Positions 47,740 through 56,443 of a stretch of DNA of 64,000 bases are shown piece by piece. Position 1 is the stretch's first letter; each line of letters opens with the position of its first letter. The stretch spans positions 372,001-436,000 of the forward strand of contig NZ_CP032097.1 of assembly GCF_003544915.1 (NCBI RefSeq), read 5' to 3'. The translations under genes and the position numbers were made by a program. The notes below the pieces were generated by a model. The model had not been told where the DNA came from. It did no database searches and saw only the letters and a program-made list of their open reading frames with translations. The stretch is from Arcobacter ellisii. Its GTDB lineage: Bacteria > Campylobacterota > Campylobacteria > Campylobacterales > Arcobacteraceae.

Positions 47740-48849
47740 TTATTTTCTATCTTCCATAGGAACGAATTCTCTTGGCTCTGGTCCAGTATACTCTGAACTT
47801 GGTCTGATAATTCTGTTGTTTGCTCTTTGTTCAAATGCGTGAGCAGCCCATCCAGCAGCTCTTGACATAATGAATAATGGTGTATAGTATAATCTTTCGA
47901 TTTCCATGTAGTGGTAAATTAATCCACCGAAGAAGTCGATATTATCTGGTAAACCTTTTTCAGCTTTTACTTTGTCTCTGATAGCTTTTGCAATATCAAA
48001 TAATTTAGGGTCAGAAGTTTCTAACTCTTTTAATTCGTTTGCTAATTCAAATCCAACTGGAGATCTTGGGTCTACATTTCTGTATACTCTGTGTCCGAAT
48101 CCCATGATTTTTTCTTTTCTAGCAAATAATTCATCAACTGATTTTAATGCGTGCTCAACATTGTCGAATTGAAGAACGAATTTGATAGCAACTTCGTTAG
48201 CTCCACCATGTAAGTGACCTTTTAAAGTACCAATACCAGTTGTCATACAAGAGTAGATATCTGATAAAGTTGAAGCTGTAATTCTGTTTGCAAAAGTAGA
48301 TGCATTAAATTCGTGCTCAGCATATAAAGTTAACATAGCGTTCATAGCTTTTACTTCAACAGCTAATGGTTTAGTCTCTTTTAATCTTTCTAAGATATAA
48401 CCAGCGATTGTAGTCTCTTCAGATTTTAATTCGATTTCTTTACCATTTTTGTGCCAGTGGTGCCAGTAAACTAAAAATGATGGGAAAGCACCTAATAATC
48501 TAATGATTTTAGCCATTTGATCAGAAAAATCTTCTGCTTCTGGTTCAACACAACCTAAAGCTGAAGTAGCTGTTTTCATAACATCCATTGGATGAGAAGA
48601 AGCTGGAATTGATTTTAAAACATTTTTAACAGAAATTGGTAATTCTCTTCCTGCAATGATTTTTCTAGTGAAATCTTTTAATTGAGCTTTATTTGGTAAT
48701 TCACCAACTAATAATAAATATGCTACTTCTTCAAAATTTGCTTTTAAAGCTAAATCTTGAATTGCATATCCTCTATAATTTAAACCATTTCCTAATCCAC
48801 ATGTACAAATTGCTGAACTTCCAGCTGTAACACCTGCTAATCCACCCAT
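47740..48849 (-). CDS. prpC: 2-methylcitrate synthase
   Basis: 369 residues of the citrate synthase fold. It condenses propionyl-CoA with oxaloacetate. Catalytic His are in HLHGGANEVA and GFGHRVYRN, the Asp in the later DFFGGLIYH region. ISVKNVLKSIPASSHPMDVMKTATSALG is typical of PrpC. A TTTTC-rich 52-base gap separates it from prpB. Confidence 0.95.
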   Translation of the reverse strand: MGGLAGVTAGSSAICTCGLGNGLNYRGYAIQDLALKANFEEVAYLLLVGELPNKAQLKDFTRKIIAGRELPISVKNVLKSIPASSHPMDVMKTATSALGCVEPEAEDFSDQMAKIIRLLGAFPSFLVYWHHWHKNGKEIELKSEETTIAGYILERLKETKPLAVEVKAMNAMLTLYAEHEFNASTFANRITASTLSDIYSCMTTGIGTLKGHLHGGANEVAIKFVLQFDNVEHALKSVDELFARKEKIMGFGHRVYRNVDPRSPVGFELANELKELETSDPKLFDIAKAIRDKVKAEKGLPDNIDFFGGLIYHYMEIERLYYTPLFIMSRAAGWAAHAFEQRANNRIIRPSSEYTGPEPREFVPMEDRK

Positions 48850-48901
48850 ATTTTCTCCTTAGTTTTGTATATTCAAATTTTGTTTATTTGTAAAGCTAAA
48901 A

Positions 48902-49786
48902 TTATTTAGCTTTACCTTTTGAAAATAATTCATCCATTTTTTGCTCATAAGCATGGTAATTTAACATATCGTATAATTCCATTCTTGTTTGCATTGTATT
49001 AAGAACACCTTCTTGTGTACCTTTATCTTTTAATTCTTGATATACAGCTAAAGCAGCTTTGTTCATTGCTCTAAATGCTGATAATGGATATAAAACCATT
49101 GCAATACCAACAGATGCTAATTCTTCAGTTGTAAATAATGGTGTAGCACCAAATTCAGTAATATTTGCTAATACTGGTACATTGATAGCTTCTGTAAATT
49201 CTTTATATTCTTTTAAAGTGTGAACTGCTTCAGCAAAAATTGCGTCTGCTCCAGCTTCAACGTAAGCTTTAGCTCTAGCGATTGCAGCTTCTTGACCTTC
49301 GCTAGCATGTGCATCAGTTCTAGCAATGATGTAGAATTCTGGGTCTAATTGCATTTTAGCATCAACAGCTGCTCTAATTCTGTCACACATTTCTTCAGTA
49401 GATACTAATTCTTTATTTGGTCTGTGTCCACATCTTTTTGCAGCAACTTGATCTTCAATATGCATACCAGCAGCACCAGATCTAATAAATTCTTTAACTG
49501 TTCTAGCAACATTAAATGCATGTCCCCAACCAGTATCAGCATCAACGATTAATGGAGTATCACAAATAGAAGTAATTCTTCTAATATCAATACATACGTC
49601 TTCAATCATTGTCATACCTAAGTCTGGTAAACCGTAAGAAGCATTTGCAATACCTCCACCTGATAAGTAGATAGCTTTGTGTCCTACTCTTGTAGCTTGT
49701 AATGCTTGGTAAGCATTAATTGTTCCTACGATTTGTAAAGGAGACTCTTGTTTTAAGGCTTCTCTAAATTTTTTTCCTGCGCTCAT
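48902..49786 (-). CDS. prpB: Methylisocitrate lyase
   Basis: Splits 2-methylisocitrate to pyruvate and succinate. The catalytic KRCGHRP loop and DADTGWGH are present; 294 residues from the ATG at 49786. This start is preferred because AAGGA lies five bases before it; the other ATG six bases upstream overlaps the binding site. First gene of the prp run, divergent from the regulator. Confidence 0.96.
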   Translation of the reverse strand: MSAGKKFREALKQESPLQIVGTINAYQALQATRVGHKAIYLSGGGIANASYGLPDLGMTMIEDVCIDIRRITSICDTPLIVDADTGWGHAFNVARTVKEFIRSGAAGMHIEDQVAAKRCGHRPNKELVSTEEMCDRIRAAVDAKMQLDPEFYIIARTDAHASEGQEAAIARAKAYVEAGADAIFAEAVHTLKEYKEFTEAINVPVLANITEFGATPLFTTEELASVGIAMVLYPLSAFRAMNKAALAVYQELKDKGTQEGVLNTMQTRMELYDMLNYHAYEQKMDELFSKGKAK

Positions 49787-49962
49787 ACACATCCTTTAAA
49801 TTTAAGTTGAATGTCATTATACATGATTTATACATACAAGGATTGTATGATTTTTGGAAGATAAATTGCAATTTATTTTACAAAAAATAATAAATGTACA
49901 ATATTTGTTTTTTATGATAAATAATGGTACAATATTTGAACATATTAACTTGAAGGTGCATT
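49787..49962. promoter_or_regulatory. Divergent prp regulatory region with repeated operator candidates
   Basis: On the minus strand TATAAT (49816-49821) precedes prpB. Overlapping it are two copies of TTATACAT (49817-49824 and 49828-49835, 11-base period) and a 7-bp inverted repeat CATACAA-GGA-TTGTATG (49833-49849) in the -35 area. Toward the regulator lies GTACAATATTTG twice (49896-49907 and 49927-49938, 31-base period); the second overlaps a TACAAT box (49928-49933). TACAA is shared by the inverted repeat and both copies. Confidence 0.65.
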
Positions 49963-50940
49963 ATGAATTATAAAAATTCAATAGAAAAATTTATAGAGAT
50001 ATTTAAAAGATCAAATTTGAGTATTTCAAAGTTTGCTTCAATGATAAACAAGGATAGAAGAACTGTTACATCGTGGATTGATAATGTAACTGATATTGAA
50101 CCAAATAAAGATATAAAAGATAAAATTTGTCAGATTTTTAGATATCCTGATTATATTTGGGAAGAGGGATGTTATGGTGAAGAGTTTTTAAAATCTATTA
50201 CTCAAATTCCTCAAAAAGAGGTAAGAATTATAGATGAAGACTATTATGGTAGATTAAAATATATAATGGAAATGGAAAAAAACAGAAGATTTGTAATTCA
50301 AGCACAGTTTCCAGGACCTATGTATAGAGATTCCGCTGTACAGAAAGTGTACAAAAGTTCTACGAGTCCAGATATCGAAGAATTAAAGCAAGCAAGAATT
50401 GACCAAATGCTAAGATATGATTATGATACAACTGAATGGTATTCAATAAAATCAATTTTATCATTTTGTTTTGCAAGTATTGGAAACTTTTATACAAAAG
50501 AAGAAAAAATAAAAATTCTTGAATTGATTTATGAACTATTCAATAATAATTACAATAAAAAATTATTTTTATTTGACTCTTTTTCAAGAAAAATTTATGG
50601 AATGGAAACTACCTATATTTCAATAAATGTAAAACAAAAAATTCTATTTTTTAAATCTCCAATTGAATCAGTTTTTATTGAAATTAGAAATAAATCATTA
50701 GTTGAAAGAATGCATAAATATTATAGTTCACCTATTGAAGCTCCATCTCATGTGAACTTTTTAGAATCTGTAAAGATAATAAAAATTTTACAAGATGCTT
50801 TAAAATATAGTAATGACATAAAACAAGCATATGAAACTATAAATCGTGAGACAAATTATGGTGAACTTTTCTATAATAATTTGAGTGTAGATTTACAAAA
50901 AGATGTAAGTGTTCCAAAACCGGGACAAAGAAGAAATTAA
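49963..50940 (+). CDS. HTH protein, probable regulator of the prp genes
   Basis: 325 residues. A helix-turn-helix lies near 18-45 (SNLSISKFASMINKDRRTVTSWIDN), followed by about 280 residues with no family I recognise and no membrane segment. It is neither a sigma-54 PrpR (no GAFTGA or AAA+ motif) nor a GntR/MocR type. Its place, divergent from prpB across a repeat-filled gap, suggests it controls propionate catabolism (inference). A second gene, a hydroxyacid dehydrogenase, follows nine bases later. Confidence 0.75.
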   Translation: MNYKNSIEKFIEIFKRSNLSISKFASMINKDRRTVTSWIDNVTDIEPNKDIKDKICQIFRYPDYIWEEGCYGEEFLKSITQIPQKEVRIIDEDYYGRLKYIMEMEKNRRFVIQAQFPGPMYRDSAVQKVYKSSTSPDIEELKQARIDQMLRYDYDTTEWYSIKSILSFCFASIGNFYTKEEKIKILELIYELFNNNYNKKLFLFDSFSRKIYGMETTYISINVKQKILFFKSPIESVFIEIRNKSLVERMHKYYSSPIEAPSHVNFLESVKIIKILQDALKYSNDIKQAYETINRETNYGELFYNNLSVDLQKDVSVPKPGQRRN

Positions 50941-50949
50941 AGGATAAAT

Positions 50950-51876
50950 ATGAAAATAGTAATTTTAGATAGGGCAACTTTAGGTTTTGATATTGATGTT
51001 TCTATTTTTGAAAAATATGGAGAAGTTACTTCTTATGATGTAACAAAAAAAGAAAAAACAAAAGAAAGAATAAAAGATGCAGATATAGTTCTTACTAATA
51101 AAGTTGTTATTGGTAAAGATGAAATGGATGATTCAAGTGTAAAACTTATCTGTATAACTGCAACAGGAACAAATAATGTAGATTTAGTTTATGCAAAAGA
51201 AAAAGATATTGAAGTAAAAAATGTTGCAGGATATTCAACTTCAAGTGTAGTTCAAGTTGCATTTTCAATGATTTTTTATTTTGTTCAAAAATTAAATTAT
51301 TACAAATCTTATGTAGATGAAGGAAAATGGCAAAAATCAAAAATTTTTACACATATAGATGAACCATTTTATGAACTTGATAAAAAAAGAGTTGGAGTTA
51401 TTGGACTTGGAGAAATAGGACGAAATTTAGCAAAAAAAGCACAAGCTTTTGATTGTGAAGTAGTTTATTTTTCAACAAGTGGAAAAAATTCAAATAGTGA
51501 ATATAAACAAGTAAGTCTTGATGAGTTACTAAAAACAAGTGATATTATCTCTATTCACGCACCTTTAAATGAAAATACTAAAGATTTATTAAATTATGAA
51601 AATATGAAAAATATGAAAAAAGGTGCAATTTTACTAAATCTTGGTCGAGGTGGAATTATAAATGAAAATGATTTAGCAAAACTTATAGATGAAAAAGAGA
51701 TTTATTGTGGGATTGATGTTGTAAATAAAGAACCAATTGAAGAGTCAAATCCACTTTTAAAAGTTAAAAATAAAGATAGACTTTTATTAACTCCACATAT
51801 TGGTTGGGCAAGTATTGAAGCTAGAACTAGACTTGTAGAAATGGTTGCTCAAAATATAGAAGATTTTATTTTCTAA
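50950..51876 (+). CDS. D-2-hydroxyacid dehydrogenase (NAD-dependent)
   Basis: 308 residues. Rossmann motif VGVIGLGEIGRNLAKKA, catalytic Arg in LNLGRGGIINE, Glu in DVVNKEP and His in LTPHIGWAS. It resembles hydroxypyruvate/glycerate dehydrogenase (HprA) in length and motifs, but lactate and other 2-hydroxyacids are possible. It may be cotranscribed with the prp-linked regulator. Its final 11 bases overlap the 43-codon minus-strand ORF. Confidence 0.9.
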   Translation: MKIVILDRATLGFDIDVSIFEKYGEVTSYDVTKKEKTKERIKDADIVLTNKVVIGKDEMDDSSVKLICITATGTNNVDLVYAKEKDIEVKNVAGYSTSSVVQVAFSMIFYFVQKLNYYKSYVDEGKWQKSKIFTHIDEPFYELDKKRVGVIGLGEIGRNLAKKAQAFDCEVVYFSTSGKNSNSEYKQVSLDELLKTSDIISIHAPLNENTKDLLNYENMKNMKKGAILLNLGRGGIINENDLAKLIDEKEIYCGIDVVNKEPIEESNPLLKVKNKDRLLLTPHIGWASIEARTRLVEMVAQNIEDFIF

Positions 51877-51997
51877 ATAAAAATTTGAAAAGTTTTTGAA
51901 AAAAAGATAATCTCTTTTTTTCAATCTTTTCTTTTATCTCTTTTGATAACTCTTCTAAATTTCTAGGTTCATAAAGCTGGTCTTTTGGAATTTCCAT
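51866..51997 (-). CDS. 43-residue ORF overlapping the OmpA-motor gene
   Basis: ATG at 51997 shares its A with the TAA of the gene before it (TAATG), then 43 codons end in TAA at 51866-51868. The product has a charged helical middle (LEELSKEIKEKIEKK) and an amphipathic, basic/aromatic end (FFQKLFKFLFRK) that could lie on a membrane. It is too short to recognise; the overlap points to coupled expression with the motor pair. Confidence 0.55.
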   Translation of the reverse strand: MEIPKDQLYEPRNLEELSKEIKEKIEKKRLSFFQKLFKFLFRK

Positions 51998-53028
51998 TAT
52001 TTTTTCTCACCTAAATAATTTTGAATTTCTCTTATTGCTTCTTCATTTTTAATTGTAAATTTAATCTCTATTCTTCTTGACGCATCTTTATCTTCAACAC
52101 CATTTTTATCTAAAATCAAATCAGAAGAAGACCTTCCACTTGAATTTACATAAGTTGATAAAAGATTTTTATCTATGATATTTGAATCATATAAAAATTG
52201 CATAACTGCATGGGCTCTTTGTTGAGATAATGAAAGATTTGAAAGATAAGTTCCATCACTATTTGTGTGCCCTTCAATAGTAATACTTTCAATATATTTT
52301 TTCATCTCTTTATCACCAAGTAAAGTATTCAAATATTTTTTCAAAGTATTACTTAGCTCTTTTTTTGCATCTTCTTTTAAAATATAAGAGTTTTGGTCAA
52401 ATAAAATATTTGAAGAGAATTTAATAGCTCCACTTTTTTCATCTATATTGATTGATTTTCCAAGTTTCTCTTTTAGTTTTGCAATAACAGTTAATTTTAT
52501 ACCTGTTAGGTTTTTGATTTTGATTTTTGCTATATCAAACTCTTCAACCATTTTTTGATGAATTTGTGTTTGAACTAATAATTTATCAGCAAGCATAGTT
52601 AACTCTTCATCTTTTAAACTTATCATATTTGTTTTTTCAGTTAATTCTGCTGATAATTTTTCATTTTTATCTTTTTCATCTTTTACATTTAATTCATATT
52701 CTAAAAGTAAAGCTTTTAATTTTTCAATTTCTGCAAGATTTAAAGAGATTTTATTATCTTTATCTTTTAGTTCAGATGCTGCTTTATCTAAATCACTTTT
52801 TGTAGTTTCATATAGATTTTTTGCTTTTGCTAATTCATAAAAAAGTTTTGATTTTGCCTCTTCACTTGAGTTTAAAGCTGCTTTTTCTTTTTCTAAATTA
52901 CTTTGTGTATAAACATATTTTATTACAATAGCTCCAATTACTAAGATGAATACAAAAAGTAATCCTGCCATTAAATCGGCATAAGATATCCAAAAGTTTT
53001 CATCATTTTTTTGTTCTTTATTGTACAT
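51997..53028 (-). CDS. MotB/ZorB-like OmpA family protein
   Basis: 343 residues. One membrane helix (about 17-40) follows the sequence ISYAD18LMAGLL, in which D18 matches the ion-binding Asp of MotB (YADFM). Residues 42-165 are coiled-coil rich in Lys/Glu. The C-terminal OmpA peptidoglycan-binding domain (about 205-330) has GHTNSDG, LSLSQQRAHAVMQFL and ASRRIEIKF. It would anchor an ion channel to the wall. It is six bases after the MotA-like gene and overlaps the small ORF. Confidence 0.88.
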   Translation of the reverse strand: MYNKEQKNDENFWISYADLMAGLLFVFILVIGAIVIKYVYTQSNLEKEKAALNSSEEAKSKLFYELAKAKNLYETTKSDLDKAASELKDKDNKISLNLAEIEKLKALLLEYELNVKDEKDKNEKLSAELTEKTNMISLKDEELTMLADKLLVQTQIHQKMVEEFDIAKIKIKNLTGIKLTVIAKLKEKLGKSINIDEKSGAIKFSSNILFDQNSYILKEDAKKELSNTLKKYLNTLLGDKEMKKYIESITIEGHTNSDGTYLSNLSLSQQRAHAVMQFLYDSNIIDKNLLSTYVNSSGRSSSDLILDKNGVEDKDASRRIEIKFTIKNEEAIREIQNYLGEKK

Positions 53029-53034
53029 TTTTTA

Positions 53035-54255
53035 CTACTTTGATATTTCTTTAAATTCTTTAAAATCTTTTATGATTTTTGTAGTCTCTTCATCTATTAA
53101 CTCAAGAGAGTTTTTCAATCTAAAAGTAATATTTTCATCATACTCTTCAAGACCTTGTTTGAATTTCCATTCAATTTTTTCCATATCACTTTTCATAGTT
53201 TCGATACTTTTTACAATATTTGTATAAATTGCTTTTAAATTATCTGAACTTAAGTTCCCCATGTGAGAATTTAATTTTTCAATATTTGCATTTAATAACT
53301 CTGCATTTAAAGCATATAAATCTTTTTGTTTTTCAAAGCTTTTTATTGTTGTTTGCATATTTAAAGTCATATCTTTTAACATGATTGATAATCTTTCATT
53401 ATTATCAATGTTTTCTGCAATTTTAGAAGATAAAATTAACTCTTTTTTCAAAATCTCTTCTAAAACTTCAAATCTATGTTCGATTGAAGAGTTTATATTT
53501 TCTAAAATATTGCTTGAAGTTAATTGATTAAATACTTCACTCATTTTTGTAAAATTATCTAAATTACTTTTTATGTGAATTGATTCAATATCAACTTTTG
53601 TCCAGAAAAAATGTTTAGTATTTTCGTTGATTATAAATGTATCATGGTCAAATCTACTCATTCCAATTTTTTCAAAGAATATCCACCAAATTGATAAGAA
53701 AATACCATAAATTGAAACATAAAAAGCTGTTCCAACTCCACCTAAAAGTTTAGAAATTTCAGATTCTAAAGCACTTGTAGTTCCAGAAGTAAAATCAGGC
53801 ATACTAAATGCAATTGAGATAAATGTTCCTAAAATCCCTAGAGTTGGGAAAATTCCTGAAGCGATTGAAGAGAAGTTTGTATTTCTTATATTACTTGTAT
53901 AGTCTTTTAAAAAGTCATCAACACTTCCATTTGCTTTTGTTGTTTCACCAATTGTTAATAAGTTTTTATTGATATATTCTTTTAGATAAAAAACTAATTC
54001 TGAATATTGAGTTTTAAATTTACAAGAAACATAATAAGCATTGTGTTTTACAAAAAATAGGTAAATAAAAAATATAAAACCAATCAATACAACACTGTGA
54101 ATTTCAACTTTTAAAGGCAAAAATCCTAAATAACATACTAGAATAATTGCAAATAAAGCAGCAGGTACAGTAAGTAGTGTAAAAATTCTTGATTGAGGTT
54201 TACAAGTTGTGTAAAATTTTGAGTTAAGTTCAATAAAATCATCATCAGTGAACAT
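53035..54255 (-). CDS. MotA/TolQ/ExbB-like channel protein with long cytoplasmic tail
   Basis: 406 residues from the ATG at 54255, chosen because AAGGA lies five bases before it. Four membrane helices: about 25-47, 51-69, 130-151 and 173-195. The third (GIFPTLGILGTFISIAF) and fourth (GVGTAFYVSIYGIF) are the TolQ/MotA signature with conserved Thr and Gly. A 210-residue helical, probably coiled-coil tail follows. The layout is that of ZorA, the anti-phage Zorya motor protein, but also of uncharacterised Campylobacterota pairs. Partner OmpA gene follows. Confidence 0.87.
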   Translation of the reverse strand: MFTDDDFIELNSKFYTTCKPQSRIFTLLTVPAALFAIILVCYLGFLPLKVEIHSVVLIGFIFFIYLFFVKHNAYYVSCKFKTQYSELVFYLKEYINKNLLTIGETTKANGSVDDFLKDYTSNIRNTNFSSIASGIFPTLGILGTFISIAFSMPDFTSGTTSALESEISKLLGGVGTAFYVSIYGIFLSIWWIFFEKIGMSRFDHDTFIINENTKHFFWTKVDIESIHIKSNLDNFTKMSEVFNQLTSSNILENINSSIEHRFEVLEEILKKELILSSKIAENIDNNERLSIMLKDMTLNMQTTIKSFEKQKDLYALNAELLNANIEKLNSHMGNLSSDNLKAIYTNIVKSIETMKSDMEKIEWKFKQGLEEYDENITFRLKNSLELIDEETTKIIKDFKEFKEISK

Positions 54256-54414
54256 GAACATCCTTATATAGTTAATTATTTTGAAAGTGGAAGTTTAACA
54301 TAGTTATTATATTAAATGATAAATTTTAGTATATTTATGTTGAGAATATAAATAAATTTACAACTATTTAAGGGTAAAATACCAACAAATCGATGAAAAG
54401 AGTAAAATATAATT

Positions 54415-55707
54415 ATGATTAGAAAAATTTTAACTTTATTATTTATTATTTGTAATAGTTCTTTTGTTTTTGCAAATGCACAAAAATATACAATTTCAGT
54501 TTGTGTAACTTCAAATTTAGAAAATGCACTTTTTTGTAAAAAACGAATACTTGAGAGTATGAGTGGAGAAGTTCTTATTGTAAAAAATAAAAATAGATAT
54601 TTTACATATTTGAATGTTTATGATGATAAAAAAATTGCTAATCAAACTATAAAAAATTCTTCATCTTATGTAAAACAACAAAAACCTTATGTAAAAGAGT
54701 TAGAAGAAAAAATATTAAAATTAAAAGAGAATAATAAAAAAGTTTATATAGATTTAGAAGATTCAGTAATTCAAGAAGAGATAGTTGAAACAATAATACC
54801 AAAAGAGAATGAAGTAACTGTTCCTTTGAAAAAAGTAGAAGAGTTCCCTTTAGTTTCTGCTGTTCCAAATACACAAGAGTTAAAATTAGTTAGTTCTTAT
54901 CCATTTGATGAGGGAAAAAGATTTGTAGATGATGAAGATGTGGAAGAAAAAATTGAAATAAAAGAGGAAGTTGTACCTTTAGCAAAAGAAAATAGCTCAA
55001 TAGAAGAGAAAGAAAATGATGAAAAAATTGCTTCATATGAAGAAGAGTTAAGACAAATTAGTATGGATGAATTTGATAGGGCGAATGAGCAACTTGAAAA
55101 AAAAGAAAAAGTGCAAAAAATTACAAAAAGTTATGAAAAACCAAAAGTAATCAAAAAAGAGATACCTAAAAAAGAGGAAATTAAACCTATTGTTGTAAAA
55201 GAAGTTGAAGAAGATATTGAAGCTAATATTGCAGATTATCAACAACTTATTATTGAAGTAAATTCTGTTACAAATTATATGACAGTAAAAGCTCAGATAG
55301 ATAACCATCTAAAAGAGATAAAAACTTATAGAGTTTCAACTGGAAAAGATGATGTAAAAAAACCTTTTGGTGTTGGAAAAATCTCTCAAATCTCTTTAAA
55401 TCCTGTTTGGTATCCAACGGCTGATACTTTAAAAACTTTTAGAAAAAGAGGAATAAATCTCCCTTCGGTTGTTCCTCCTGGACATAAATACAATTATATG
55501 GGAGCTGCTAAAATAAATCTAACACATATTGTTGATGGGAAAAGTACATATAGAATTCATGGAACTTTAAATGAAAAAACAATTGGTACAAATGAATCAG
55601 CAGGTTGTATTAGAATGAAAAATAGTGATGTTTTACAACTTGCAACTCTAATAAATGATTTTGCAAATATGAATAGTTTGGATAAAGTAAAAGTTGTTTT
55701 GAAATAG
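54415..55707 (+). CDS. L,D-transpeptidase (YkuD family)
   Basis: 430 residues. A signal peptide (about 1-21), then a long Glu/Lys/Val-rich low-complexity region (to about 275), then a YkuD domain: VSTGKDDVKKPFGVGK, RIHGTLNEKTIGTNESAGCIRM, where the catalytic Cys is in AGCIRM and the His in IHGT. It would form 3-3 or lipoprotein cross-links, or shape cells. Its neighbour on the other side is the MotAB-like pair, divergently. Confidence 0.9.
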   Translation: MIRKILTLLFIICNSSFVFANAQKYTISVCVTSNLENALFCKKRILESMSGEVLIVKNKNRYFTYLNVYDDKKIANQTIKNSSSYVKQQKPYVKELEEKILKLKENNKKVYIDLEDSVIQEEIVETIIPKENEVTVPLKKVEEFPLVSAVPNTQELKLVSSYPFDEGKRFVDDEDVEEKIEIKEEVVPLAKENSSIEEKENDEKIASYEEELRQISMDEFDRANEQLEKKEKVQKITKSYEKPKVIKKEIPKKEEIKPIVVKEVEEDIEANIADYQQLIIEVNSVTNYMTVKAQIDNHLKEIKTYRVSTGKDDVKKPFGVGKISQISLNPVWYPTADTLKTFRKRGINLPSVVPPGHKYNYMGAAKINLTHIVDGKSTYRIHGTLNEKTIGTNESAGCIRMKNSDVLQLATLINDFANMNSLDKVKVVLK

Positions 55708-55776
55708 TAACTTATATTATAAAAATTATATTAAATAAAGAGTAGAATAAGTTACCCAAATATAAAGGATAAGATT

Positions 55777-56364
55777 ATGCAAAGTATAACAAAAGTTATT
55801 AAATTAGGTTTAGTAGTTGCTGGTTCTTTGTCGGTTATGGCAAGTGGTGTTATCGCTGAAGAGTTACCAAATCGAGGTCCAATAGAGTTTTCAACTTATG
55901 ATATAAATAAAGATGGTTTCGTAAGTGAAAAAGAGTTTAATGATATAAGAGAAAAAAGATTAGAGCAAAAAGCACAAGCTGGAATGCCTATGAAAAATGC
56001 AGGAAATGTAGCAGATTTTAGTGCATTTGATACAAACAAAGATGGAAAACTAACAGAGATTGAGTTGTTAAAAGGTCAAAATAAACAAATGCAAAACAAG
56101 CAAGGTAATAAAGGAATGATGACTCAAGGTATGGGACAAGGTAATATGCTAGATTTTGAAAGTTTTGATTTGAATAATGATGGAATGATTAGTTCTAAAG
56201 AGATGGAAGAATCAAGAGAAAAAAGAATGGAACAAAAAGCCTCAGAGGGTAAAATGATGAAAAATGTAGGTAATCAGCCGCCATTTTCAGATATAGATAC
56301 TAATAATGATGGAAATATTAGTAAAGAAGAGTTTTTAAATCATCAAATGAAACAAAGACAATAA
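55777..56364 (+). CDS. Exported protein with four EF-hands in two tandem copies
   Basis: 195 residues with a signal peptide (about 1-27). Four Ca-binding loops: DINKDGFVSEKE (42-53), DTNKDGKLTEIE (85-96), DLNNDGMISSKE (131-142) and DTNNDGNISKEE (174-185). Residues 36-96 and 125-185 are a duplicate pair, with near-identical linkers such as KRLEQKA and KRMEQKA. A Met/Gln/Gly-rich linker (about 103-124) joins the halves. Partner unknown. Confidence 0.9.
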   Translation: MQSITKVIKLGLVVAGSLSVMASGVIAEELPNRGPIEFSTYDINKDGFVSEKEFNDIREKRLEQKAQAGMPMKNAGNVADFSAFDTNKDGKLTEIELLKGQNKQMQNKQGNKGMMTQGMGQGNMLDFESFDLNNDGMISSKEMEESREKRMEQKASEGKMMKNVGNQPPFSDIDTNNDGNISKEEFLNHQMKQRQ

Positions 56365-56443
56365 TTCTACTTGAGGGTGTTTTTACATCCTCAATATTTT
56401 ACTTTTAGATAAGTACTTAACTCAAACTATGTTACCATCTTAA

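Noticed and set aside
55048-55308. Minus-strand Phe/Asn-rich frame inside the transpeptidase gene
   Set aside because: Shadow of Glu/Lys-rich coding sequence on the other strand.
54415-55707. Transpeptidase thought inactive because of SAGC instead of SHGC
   Set aside because: Variation at that position is common in active family members such as the SxGCIRM types; the Cys and the upstream His are present.
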